This document shows positions 1 through 7,374 of a DNA stretch of 7,525 nucleotides, piece by piece. Under the pieces are notes generated by a model. That model was not told where the DNA came from. It searched no databases and was given only the letters and a program-made list of their open reading frames with translations. The stretch is from Clostridia bacterium (GTDB lineage: Bacteria > Bacillota > Clostridia > Christensenellales > Aristaeellaceae), in NCBI GenBank assembly GCA_017471125.1, contig JAFUWR010000110.1, positions 1 to 7,525 on the forward strand, read 5' to 3'. A program made the translations under genes and the position numbers. The number at the start of each line of letters is the position of its first letter. The stretch's first letter is position 1.

Positions 1-756
1 CGCCGCCCCGGCCATGCCGAAGGACCCGGCCACGATCAGCAGGTGGCCCGCGTCGCCCTTGTGGAAGTTCCGGGGCCGCGGGGGGAGCGCCGCCCGGACC
101 TCCGTTTCGTCCGCCAGCGCGGGACTGCCGTCGGGATAGTACGAGGCCGGTATGCCGATGTCCACGGGCACGACCTCGCCCGCCGCGTCCAGCCCGTCGT
201 TCAGGTAGCACCCGGGCTTGGCGTACTGGAAGGTCACGGTCAGGTCAGCCCTGATGCAGGGCGCGTAGGCCCTGCCGGTCGCGCCGTTCAGCCCGGACGG
301 GATGTCCACGGCCACCACGACGCTGCCCGATTCGTAATCAGCGTTCATGCGGTCGATCAGCGCTGCCGCCGCGCCGGACGGGGCCCGGGACAGGCCCGTG
401 CCGTAGAGGGCGTCCACCCATATGTCGGGACGATCATCTAAGCCCTCCCCCACGCCGGCCTCCTTTGCGCGGCGCAGGTTCTCGGCGGCGTCGAGCGACG
501 TGGGCGGCTTGGCCGAAACGACGAAGGCCCGCCCGCCCGCCTTGCGATACATCCGGGCGCAGGCGTAGCCGTCCCCGCCGTTTCCGCCGGGCCCGCAGGC
601 GAAGCCCACCGACTTGTCCGCGCCGTACCGCGAGAGCAGCACGCCGCACAGCGCACGGGCGGCGGTCTCCATCAGGTCGATGGACCTGACCCCCGTCTCC
701 GCGAAGAAGCGCCGCTCCATCTCCCGCATGGCGTCGGGGGCGATCAGTGGTGTCAT
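1..756 (-). CDS. nnr: Bifunctional NAD(P)HX epimerase / ADP-dependent NAD(P)HX dehydratase, N-terminal part (runs off left edge)
   Basis: The enzyme repairs hydrated NADH and NADPH: the N-terminal YjeF domain interconverts the R and S epimers of NAD(P)HX, and the C-terminal NnrD domain dehydrates the S form using ADP. Reading the minus strand from ATG at 756 gives 252 uninterrupted codons to the window edge. Visible motifs are the nucleotide-binding loop GPGGNGGDGY (residues 55-64), DALYGTGLSR (115-124) and VAVDIPSGLN (148-157), whose Asp151 is the expected catalytic/ion-binding acid. Residues 232-252 (HKGDAGHLLIVAGSFGMAGA and onward) match the opening of the dehydratase domain, so this is the fused two-domain form cut by the window, not a short YjeF. 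The start is supported by GGAAGGAG lying 8 bases upstream inside the acpS end. It is the second gene after acpS, 3 bases away, so translation is probably coupled. The loop normally reads GNNGGDG; here the first Asn is Gly. Cytoplasmic. Confidence 0.95.
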   Translation of the reverse strand, partial: MTPLIAPDAMREMERRFFAETGVRSIDLMETAARALCGVLLSRYGADKSVGFACGPGGNGGDGYACARMYRKAGGRAFVVSAKPPTSLDAAENLRRAKEAGVGEGLDDRPDIWVDALYGTGLSRAPSGAAAALIDRMNADYESGSVVVAVDIPSGLNGATGRAYAPCIRADLTVTFQYAKPGCYLNDGLDAAGEVVPVDIGIPASYYPDGSPALADETEVRAALPPRPRNFHKGDAGHLLIVAGSFGMAGAA

Positions 757-759
757 GGT

Positions 760-1128
760 TCAGTCTCCTTCCAGTATCGCCACGGCCGCGGCCATGCCGG
801 ACTCGTGGGTGATGCTGATGTGCAGCCTGCCGCCGCGGGCCAGCGCCGCCGCGCGGTTGTGGAGGGTGCAGGTGGGCCGGCCCTTTTCGTCGGGCAGCAC
901 CTCGATGTCCGCGGGGCCGAAGCCGTCGAAGCCCGTACCCAGCGCCTTGGCGACCGCCTCCTTGGCCGCGAACAGCCCCGCGGCGATCTCCCCGCGCCGG
1001 TGCTCGGTCGCCGCCTCGATGCGCAGGCGCTCCGCGGGCGTGTACACCCGCTCCAGGAACCGCGCCCGCCCGATGGCCCGCGCCATGCGGTCGATGGCGC
1101 AGAGGTCGATGCCCGTGCCCAGTATCAT
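760..1128 (-). CDS. acpS: Holo-[acyl-carrier-protein] synthase
   Basis: AcpS transfers the 4'-phosphopantetheine arm of coenzyme A to the serine of acyl carrier protein, which is needed for fatty acid synthesis in the cytoplasm. The 122-residue product is the usual size for the bacterial trimeric AcpS family. It opens with GTGIDL (residues 4-9; Asp8 is the expected Mg ligand), carries FAAKEAVAKALGTG (53-66; Glu57 is the second metal ligand and the Lys residues lie in the CoA site), then DIEVLPDEKGRP (74-85) and HISITHE (103-109). The start ATG at 1128 has GGGAGG (1136-1141 on the minus strand) 7 bases upstream. It is the first gene of a minus-strand unit with nnr, reading away from the moxR operon. 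The acpS-nnr order is common in Bacillota. Confidence 0.97.
   Translation of the reverse strand: MILGTGIDLCAIDRMARAIGRARFLERVYTPAERLRIEAATEHRRGEIAAGLFAAKEAVAKALGTGFDGFGPADIEVLPDEKGRPTCTLHNRAAALARGGRLHISITHESGMAAAVAILEGD
765..772 (-). promoter_or_regulatory. Shine-Dalgarno site of nnr, inside the acpS 3' end
   Basis: On the minus strand GGAAGGAG sits 8 bases before the nnr ATG and overlaps the last sense codons of acpS (the Leu-Glu-Gly-Asp end). It fixes the nnr start at 756 and shows that the two genes are translated from one message. Confidence 0.8.
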
Positions 1129-1179
1129 CGCGCCGCCTCCCGGTAAAGTTCAGGTTTCAAATGTGGCGATTTTTTTAAT

Positions 1180-1208
1180 ATTATAGCACACCTTCCCCGT
1201 TTTGCACA
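1180..1208 (-). promoter_or_regulatory. Putative extended -10 promoter for acpS-nnr
   Basis: Reading the minus strand, TGCTATAAT (1188 to 1180) is a perfect extended -10 element. The hexamer 17 bases upstream (TGTGCA, 1208 to 1203) is a poor -35, which extended -10 promoters tolerate. Transcription would start near 1173 and give a leader of about 45 bases before the acpS ATG. It is the best -10 match in the AT-rich gap. The assignment is by motif only. Confidence 0.6.
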
Positions 1209-1215
1209 GATTTTC

Positions 1216-1244
1216 TTGTAAAACGGCGAAATAAAATGTATACT
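1216..1244 (+). promoter_or_regulatory. Putative sigma-A-type promoter for the moxR-DUF58-tgpA operon
   Basis: TTGTAA (1216-1221, four of six consensus bases) is followed after exactly 17 bases by TATACT (1239-1244, five of six). Transcription would begin near 1251, leaving a leader of about 32 bases with the ribosome binding site. It lies in the only AT-rich stretch upstream of the operon, back to back with the acpS promoter; the two -10 boxes are 53 bases apart. No clear operator palindrome was seen. Confidence 0.6.
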
Positions 1245-1266
1245 TATGTTGGATATATTTGAGCTC

Positions 1267-1272
1267 AAGGAG
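1267..1272 (+). promoter_or_regulatory. Shine-Dalgarno site of the MoxR-family gene (decides the start)
   Basis: AAGGAG precedes the ATG at 1283 by 10 bases. The open frame extends further upstream to a TTG at 1259, but that codon lies before this site, so the ATG at 1283 is the real start. An ATG at 1275 is in another frame. Confidence 0.75.
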
Positions 1273-1282
1273 AAATGGTATT

Positions 1283-2230
<948 letters not shown>

Positions 2231-2243
2231 TGGAGTTTTTGTG

Positions 2244-3461
2244 ATGAACATATTGAACGCCCGCCGGGTGGGGTACGCCCTGTGCATGGCCGCGCTGCTG
2301 GCGGCAGGTCTGTCCACGGGGACGCGGCTCTACTACCTGCTGTTCTTCATGCTGATGATGATGCTCCTGCTGGGGGCGCTGTCGGCGGCGTGGACGCTGT
2401 GGTCGGTGCGATTCGACCTAAAGGGCGTCCGGGCGCGGGTGACCCGCGGCGACAGCCTGATGACGGTGTTCACCGTCCGGCACACGTCGCTTCTGCCCGT
2501 GTCGGCCATACGGGTGCAGCTGAGCGTGCCGTCGGGCTACGCCGCCAGCCAGGAGGTCAACGTCACCGCGCCGCCCTTCGCGTCCCGGACGTTTCGGCAG
2601 GTCATCCCCTGCCCCCACCGCGGCGTGTACGAGGCCGGGGTGACGCGCGTCAGCGTGTCCGACGTGTTCGGCATGGTGACGCTGTCCCGCAAGCCGAATT
2701 TGAAGCTCGTGCGGATGGAGGTCAAGCCCCGGGTCACCGACATCGCGCCGATGCTCCTAAAGAACGTGGACATGGGGCCGGAGTTTAGGTCCGCCGCCTC
2801 CGAGGACAACGCCTCCCCCTCCGACGTGCGCAAGTGGCAGGACGGGGACGAATTGAAGAAGATCCACTGGAAGCTCTCGCTGCGCAAGCGGGAGCTGATG
2901 GTGCGCACCTACGAGGAGAGCGCCCGGCCCGACACGCTGGTCATCCCGGACCTCCAGCAGGTGACGCAGCTCAAGGACCAGCAGCTCACCGTGGAGGACT
3001 GCGTGTGCGAGGCGAGCCTGAACGCCGTGAAGGCGCAGTTGGAGGCGGGCTACCCCGTGCGCATGCCGCTGACCAACGCCCGCCCTGCGGAGCTGACCGG
3101 CCAGACCCCCGTGGACTTCCCGGCCTTCGTGGACGCGATGGTCAAGGTGCCCTTCGACAGTCCCTACGACTACGAGCGCGTGATCCTGCTGATGCAGGCG
3201 CGCTTGCAGCGCACGGGCGGCGCGGTGCTGGTGACGGCGCGGCTGACCACCCGCATCGCGGACATGGTGCTGCGCATGCAGACCTCCGGCATCACCACGC
3301 GGCTCATATGGGTATCCGACGACGCCCGGGACGAGACGCTGACCATGCTGGAGCGCCTGCGGATGGGCGGCGTGGAGGTGGAACAGCTCGACCCCTGGAC
3401 CTTCGACCGGCCCGCGCAGACGCGCTCCGCCGAGAATGATTTTGACGACGACTACGATTGA
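2244..3461 (+). CDS. DUF58 domain membrane protein
   Basis: The function is not biochemically defined. DUF58 proteins are routinely encoded next to MoxR ATPases and are thought to be their membrane-linked partners. The 405-residue product has two N-terminal hydrophobic segments (about residues 9-24 and 29-53) that anchor it, then a beta-rich region with RGVYEAGVTRVSVSDVFGM (126-144), and then the DUF58 signature SDVRKWQDGDELKKIHWKL (193-211) continuing to LMVRTYEE (218-225). The C-terminal half resembles the vWA-like fold reported for the family, but no intact MIDAS motif was recognised. The extreme C-terminus is acidic (ENDFDDDYD). GGAG at 2232-2235 lies 8 bases before the ATG at 2244; a GTG directly before it at 2241 is an alternative start that adds one residue. 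The stop almost abuts the next gene (3 bases), so the genes are probably coupled. Confidence 0.92.
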   Translation: MNILNARRVGYALCMAALLAAGLSTGTRLYYLLFFMLMMMLLLGALSAAWTLWSVRFDLKGVRARVTRGDSLMTVFTVRHTSLLPVSAIRVQLSVPSGYAASQEVNVTAPPFASRTFRQVIPCPHRGVYEAGVTRVSVSDVFGMVTLSRKPNLKLVRMEVKPRVTDIAPMLLKNVDMGPEFRSAASEDNASPSDVRKWQDGDELKKIHWKLSLRKRELMVRTYEESARPDTLVIPDLQQVTQLKDQQLTVEDCVCEASLNAVKAQLEAGYPVRMPLTNARPAELTGQTPVDFPAFVDAMVKVPFDSPYDYERVILLMQARLQRTGGAVLVTARLTTRIADMVLRMQTSGITTRLIWVSDDARDETLTMLERLRMGGVEVEQLDPWTFDRPAQTRSAENDFDDDYD

Positions 3462-3464
3462 TGT

Positions 3465-5801
3465 ATGAACGATAACAAGACCCAACGCATCCTGACGGCC
3501 TACCTGCTGGCCGTGGCCTTCGCGGGCAGCGGCTTCACCACGGTGGGCACGGCGCTGAACGTCTCCGCCGGCCTGCCGGTGTGGATCGCCGCGGCGCTGA
3601 CGTGCGTCGCCTGCGCGATGATGGCCCTGTCCACGCCGACGGCCATCGTCGGGAGCCTCGCCCTGGCCCTGGGCGCGGGCGGCATGGCGCTGTCCCACGC
3701 GGAGGACCTGCAGGCCATACCGATATTCATCGCCGCCTGGCAGGGGCAGCAGGCCGACGCCGCGCTGGTCATGAACGGCATCCGCGCCGCGCTGGTTTGC
3801 GCCGCGGTGGCCTTCGGGATGCTGTACTTCCTTCTTTTGTATAAGCACGGCTTCACCGGCCTCGCGATCATGCTGCTGGCCGCCACGCTGGTGTTCAGCC
3901 ACGGCATGTCCCGCACCGCGTCCATCCCCGCCGCCGTGCCGGGGCTGATCGCCGGGGCGATGGCCTTCGCGCTGGCCGACGGCGTGCAGCGGGACGGGCT
4001 GGCACTGCGGGTGCTGATCCCGTCGGCGCTGGCGGTGGCACTGGCGCTGATGGTGTCCCCCGTCGGCCGCGTCACCTGGCAGCCCATGGAGGACCTGGCG
4101 AACCGGGTGCGCAACGTGTTCGAGCAGTACTTCAACTTCACCCACGAGCGCATCGCCTACTCCATCAGCGAGGAGGGCTACAACCACGGCGGCGAGGTCA
4201 ACGGCCAGCCCGTGGCGATGCTGGGCGGGCCCGCCAACCCCGACCCCGCGCCCGTGATGCGGGTGACCGCCGACGGCGAGCTGCTGCTGCGCGGCACCAT
4301 AAGAAGCACCTACACCGGCTACTCCTGGGTGGACGTGACGCCCAAGAGCCGCTACCTCTACTACGACCTGACCCACCGCAACGTGCGCGACCGGGTGTTC
4401 AACCTGAACTTCGGCACCGACAGCGGCTTTTCCACCGTCACCGGCGAGGTGGAGCTGATCGACTCCGCCACCAGCACGCTGTTCGTGCCCGGACGCCTCG
4501 AGCGCTTCGACATGGACCTGTCCAATGCGGTCTACTACAACTCCGCGGGCGAGATGTTCATGGCCCGGGAGGCGCAGGCGGGCGACCGCTACGGCGTGGT
4601 GAGCCTGAACCCCGTGTACAGCGAGGCGCTAAGACAGCGTGCCATCCGCGGCGAGGCCGAGAACGACCCGCAGTACGACGCGATCCTCGCCGCCCACACC
4701 CAGCTTCCCGAGGGCGTGGAGCGCGGGCTGTACGACCTGACCCTGCAGGAGACCGCCACGGCCAACAACGCCTACGACCGGGCGATGGCCATCGCGGGCT
4801 ACCTGCGCCGGAACATGCGCTACAAGCTGGACGTGGTCTACCCGCCCGCGGGCCGGGACTTCGCGTCCTGGTTCGTGCTGGAATCCAAGGAGGGCTATTG
4901 CAGCTACTTCGCCACGGCGATGGCCGTGATGGGGCGGCTGGCGGGCCTGCCCACCCGGTACGTGGAGGGCTATTACGCCCGCATGGGTCCCGACGGCACG
5001 GCGACGCTGACCGGCATGGACGCCCACGCCTGGGCCGAGGTGTACTTCAAGGGGCTGGGCTGGGTGGCCTTCGACGCCACCAACGGCGGCCCCGGGTCCG
5101 GCGCGGGCGGCAGCGGCGAGGGCGACACCGAGTACGGCTACGCGCCCGGCGGCGACGACGCCTCCGAGACGCCCTTCGAGGACACCTCCGACGAGTCCGA
5201 CGGCGAGCGCGAGGACGACGCCTCCACGCCGCCGGAGGACGACGACGACGAAAACGACGACACGCCCGAGGACGACCAGAGCGACGACGCATCCGAGGAC
5301 GATCAAACCGACCTCCCCCCGGACGCGCCGCCGGACGATCCGGACGACGCGGGCGGCGAGCGGGGCTTCCCCTGGCTACTGATCGCGCTCCCGATACTGC
5401 TGCTCCTCATACTGGCGGCGTTGTGGGTCAGGGATCGGCTGCGCAAGGCCGACCCCGCCGTGCTCTGCGCCCAGTCGCGCCGAGCGCAGCAGGGGGCGAT
5501 GATCGCCTATCGCGCCAACCTGACGCTGCTTGCGCACATGGGCCAGCAGCCCCAGAACGGCGAGACCCCGGACGCCTTCGTCGAGCGGGTCTGCCGGGAG
5601 TTCGACAACCCCGACTACGCCGAATTCGTCCGCGCCGTGAGCTATGCCCGCTACGGCGGGCGGCCCCTGCGGAAGGAGCACGTGGAGCTGGGCCTGAACG
5701 CCTACCGCGCGTTCTTAAAGGGCATGCGGCTCAGGGAAAGAGTTCGGTTCACATTGTCCAGACTGTTCAGGGGATTGGGAGACTTTGAGAACATACCTTG
5801 A
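3465..5801 (+). CDS. TgpA-type polytopic membrane transglutaminase-like protein
   Basis: This 778-residue membrane protein carries a transglutaminase/cysteine-protease fold domain. Up to seven hydrophobic helices occupy residues 9-201 (about 9-31, 37-55, 59-76, 106-126, 129-148, 153-173, 180-201), matching the TgpA N-terminal region. An odd number places the next part outside the cell. The external part ends in a transglutaminase core with a full triad: Cys479 in EGYCSYFA, His521 in DAHAW and Asp537 in FDATN. An acidic linker (about 552-629) leads to a last helix (635-655), a basic stop (VRDRLRK) and a cytoplasmic DUF4129-like tail (about 676-755). P. aeruginosa TgpA is an essential member of the family; the substrate is generally unknown. 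No Shine-Dalgarno site is visible before the ATG, so translation is probably coupled to the DUF58 gene 3 bases upstream. Whether it crosslinks or cleaves cannot be told from sequence. Confidence 0.93.
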   Translation: MNDNKTQRILTAYLLAVAFAGSGFTTVGTALNVSAGLPVWIAAALTCVACAMMALSTPTAIVGSLALALGAGGMALSHAEDLQAIPIFIAAWQGQQADAALVMNGIRAALVCAAVAFGMLYFLLLYKHGFTGLAIMLLAATLVFSHGMSRTASIPAAVPGLIAGAMAFALADGVQRDGLALRVLIPSALAVALALMVSPVGRVTWQPMEDLANRVRNVFEQYFNFTHERIAYSISEEGYNHGGEVNGQPVAMLGGPANPDPAPVMRVTADGELLLRGTIRSTYTGYSWVDVTPKSRYLYYDLTHRNVRDRVFNLNFGTDSGFSTVTGEVELIDSATSTLFVPGRLERFDMDLSNAVYYNSAGEMFMAREAQAGDRYGVVSLNPVYSEALRQRAIRGEAENDPQYDAILAAHTQLPEGVERGLYDLTLQETATANNAYDRAMAIAGYLRRNMRYKLDVVYPPAGRDFASWFVLESKEGYCSYFATAMAVMGRLAGLPTRYVEGYYARMGPDGTATLTGMDAHAWAEVYFKGLGWVAFDATNGGPGSGAGGSGEGDTEYGYAPGGDDASETPFEDTSDESDGEREDDASTPPEDDDDENDDTPEDDQSDDASEDDQTDLPPDAPPDDPDDAGGERGFPWLLIALPILLLLILAALWVRDRLRKADPAVLCAQSRRAQQGAMIAYRANLTLLAHMGQQPQNGETPDAFVERVCREFDNPDYAEFVRAVSYARYGGRPLRKEHVELGLNAYRAFLKGMRLRERVRFTLSRLFRGLGDFENIP
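5118..5351 (+). repeat. Acidic low-complexity linker coding region within the transglutaminase gene
   Basis: This stretch encodes residues 552-629 of the TgpA-like protein, between the transglutaminase core and the last membrane helix. In residues 561-630, 34 of 70 are Asp or Glu, the rest mostly Pro, Ser, Thr, Gly and Ala. The tetrapeptide DDAS recurs three times (564-567, 584-587, 607-610). The matching DNA is GACGACGCCTCC at 5154-5165 and 5214-5225, with a one-base variant at 5283-5294. It looks like an expanded, imperfectly repeated spacer. Confidence 0.8.
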
Positions 5802-5807
5802 CATCGC

Positions 5808-5878
5808 GGGAACAGGAAATGCCGACGACCTGCCGACGCGACCCTGTCGCAGACAGCACTTTCAATTTCCCATTTCCC
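5808..5878 (+). repeat. Imperfect inverted repeat with a GC-rich loop, between tgpA-like gene and kinase
   Basis: GGGAA-CA-GGAAAT (5808-5820) can pair with ATTTCC-CAT-TTCCC (5865-5878), eleven pairs in two blocks around a small internal loop. The 44-base interior holds a small perfect hairpin, GCGAC-CCT-GTCGC (5838-5850), and a direct repeat of TGCCGACG (5820-5827 and 5831-5838). No T-run follows, so it is not a standard rho-independent terminator. It could still end or slow transcription, or be a small dispersed repeat. The right arm is part of the 7-base tandem repeat. Confidence 0.5.
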
Positions 5879-5893
5879 ATTCCCCATTCCCCA
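5866..5893 (+). repeat. 7-base tandem repeat TTYCCCA, four units
   Basis: Four consecutive units are visible: TTTCCCA, TTTCCCA, TTCCCCA, TTCCCCA, followed by a degenerate fifth (TTTTTCCCA) that runs into the ribosome binding site. The array is strongly pyrimidine-biased and ends 8 bases before the AAGGAGG of the kinase gene, so changes in unit number would alter the leader just upstream of translation initiation. No coding role is apparent. Confidence 0.85.
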
Positions 5894-5901
5894 TTTTTCC
5901 C

Positions 5902-5908
5902 AAGGAGG
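5902..5908 (+). promoter_or_regulatory. Strong Shine-Dalgarno site of the FGGY kinase
   Basis: AAGGAGG, a near-perfect anti-Shine-Dalgarno match, lies 7 bases before the ATG at 5916. The spacing favours this start over the in-frame ATG at 5925 (Met4). Confidence 0.85.
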
Positions 5909-5915
5909 TTTCTAT

Positions 5916-7364
5916 ATGTACTATATGGGCATCGACGTGGGCACCCAGGGCGCGCGGTGCGTGGTCGTGGATGAAAAGGGCGCTGTGGCGGCGGCGAAGT
6001 CCGTGCCCTTCGAGGTGCTGAACATCTCGGCCACCGAGGGCTGGTACGAGCAGTCCCCGGCCCACTGGCAGGCCGCCGCGGAGGGCGCGATCACGGACTG
6101 CGTGAAGCAGCTCCGCGACGCAGGCATCGGGCCGGAGGCCATCCGCGCCATCTCCATCGACGGCACCAGCGGCACCGTCGTCCCCCTGGACGAGGACCAT
6201 GTGCCGCTGACGAACGGCATCATGTACAACGACCCCCGCGCCCGGGACCAGGCCCGCCGCGTCCACGCGGCTATGGGGGCGCAGGAGGCCAAGCTGGGCT
6301 ACGCCTTCGGCGCGTCCTACTCGCTGCCGCGGGTGCTGTGGGTGATGGAGGAACGGCCCGACGTGTACGCCCGGACCGCCGTGTTCGCCCACCAGGCGGA
6401 CTACGTGGCGGGGCTGCTGTGCGGCGAGTACGCGGCCTCCGACTACTCCAACGCCTTAAAGACCGGCTACGACCTGATCGACGACCGCTGGCCCGACGAG
6501 ATCGGCGCGTTCGGCTTCGACGTGGGCAAGCTGCCGCGCATCGTCCGCCCCGGCGCGCCCATCGGCAGCGTGTCCAGGGCGGCGGCGGAACGGCTGGGAC
6601 TGTCTACCAAGACCGTGGTCACCGGCGGCTCCACCGACGGCTACGCCTCGGCACTGGCCGCGGGCGCGGTGAAGCCCGGCGCGTGGGCGTCCATCATCGG
6701 CACCACGTTCGTGCTGAAGGGCGTGACCGAGGCGCTGGTCATCGACCCCAGCGGCGCGTCCTACTCCCATCGCCTGCCCACCGGCGCGTGGCTGCTGGGC
6801 GGCGCGGGCAACATCGGCGGCAGGGTGCTGAACGGCGTCGCCGACGGCCAGCCCTTCGACGCGCTGAACGCCCGGGCCGAGGGGCTGGTGCCCACCGGCG
6901 CGCGGTGCTATCCGCTGCCCGGCAGGGGCGAGCGCTTCCCCTTCGTGGATCCCGACGCCGAGGCGTTCTACGTGGGCGACCTGACCGGCGGGCGGCTGTA
7001 CCCCGCGGTGATGGAGGGCGTGGCCTTCGCCGAAAGGCTGGCCTTCGACCGCATGCGGGCGCTGGGCTGCGCCGTGGGCGACGTGGTCTACGCCGCGGGC
7101 GGGGCCTGCCGCAGCGACCTGTGGCTGCGCATCCGCGCCAGCGTCATGGAGAAGCAGATCCGGGTGCCCGACGTGGTGGACGCCGCGATGGGCTCCGCGC
7201 TGTTAGCCGCCAGCGGCGACATGGGCGGGCTGGAGCAGGCCGCCGGGAACATGATCCGCTACGCCAAGACCGTCGACCCCGAGCCCCGGTGGGTGGAGCC
7301 GTATCGGGAGATTTACGGGAGGTTCGTCGGGGACGTGGGGAGGATGTATGGGTTCCGAGCATAG
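5916..7364 (+). CDS. FGGY-family carbohydrate kinase, probably D-ribulokinase-like (SePSK / plant XK-1 type)
   Basis: This is a cytoplasmic ATP-dependent sugar kinase of 482 residues, a normal length for the FGGY family. The N-terminal phosphate-binding loop is MGIDVGTQGAR (4-14, Asp7 and Thr10). ISIDGTSGT (79-87) and HQADYVAGLLCGEYAASDYS (159-178) follow. The catalytic base is expected at Asp241 in TGGSTDGYAS. The C-terminal ATPase half has YSHRLPTGAWLLGGAGNIGG (283-302), GERFPFVDP (338-346) and the adenosine-binding GGACRSDLW (395-403). From memory, the SDYSNALKTGYD, YSHRL and GERFP stretches resemble the cyanobacterial SePSK and Arabidopsis XK-1 kinases, which act on D-ribulose, more than classical xylulokinases or glycerol kinases. 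The substrate remains an inference. No transporter, isomerase or regulator lies beside it. It follows the operon after 114 bases with no convincing promoter of its own, so read-through is possible. Confidence 0.85.
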   Translation: MYYMGIDVGTQGARCVVVDEKGAVAAAKSVPFEVLNISATEGWYEQSPAHWQAAAEGAITDCVKQLRDAGIGPEAIRAISIDGTSGTVVPLDEDHVPLTNGIMYNDPRARDQARRVHAAMGAQEAKLGYAFGASYSLPRVLWVMEERPDVYARTAVFAHQADYVAGLLCGEYAASDYSNALKTGYDLIDDRWPDEIGAFGFDVGKLPRIVRPGAPIGSVSRAAAERLGLSTKTVVTGGSTDGYASALAAGAVKPGAWASIIGTTFVLKGVTEALVIDPSGASYSHRLPTGAWLLGGAGNIGGRVLNGVADGQPFDALNARAEGLVPTGARCYPLPGRGERFPFVDPDAEAFYVGDLTGGRLYPAVMEGVAFAERLAFDRMRALGCAVGDVVYAAGGACRSDLWLRIRASVMEKQIRVPDVVDAAMGSALLAASGDMGGLEQAAGNMIRYAKTVDPEPRWVEPYREIYGRFVGDVGRMYGFRA

Positions 7365-7374
7365 CGCTTTGAGG

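Noticed and set aside
43..441. Plus-strand frame of 132 codons at the left end
   Set aside because: Antisense to nnr, whose minus-strand frame is intact for 252 codons with family motifs throughout.
614..1186. Plus-strand frame of 190 codons across acpS and the nnr start
   Set aside because: Ser/Arg/Ala-rich antisense shadow of two clearly identified minus-strand genes.
2757..4376. Long minus-strand open frame (539 codons) opposite the DUF58 and transglutaminase genes
   Set aside because: Its product is a His/Gly/Arg/Val-rich string with no domain, it lies entirely opposite well-supported genes, and long antisense frames are expected at this GC content.
5798..5803. Perfect TTGACA at the tgpA-like stop codon, considered as a promoter for the kinase
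   Set aside because: No -10-like hexamer occurs 15-19 bases downstream; the region there is GC-rich (GCCGACGACC).
5838..5850. Hairpin GCGAC-CCT-GTCGC considered as a rho-independent terminator of the operon
   Set aside because: The stem is only five pairs and no T-run follows directly, so it is described as part of the fold-back rather than called a terminator.
5866..5893. Tandem 7-base units considered as a CRISPR array
   Set aside because: Units are adjacent with no spacers and are far too short for CRISPR repeats.
5916..7364. Xylulokinase (XylB) or glycerol kinase assignment for the FGGY kinase
   Set aside because: Conserved blocks fit the SePSK / XK-1 group better and no xylose or glycerol genes are adjacent; the substrate is left as probable only.
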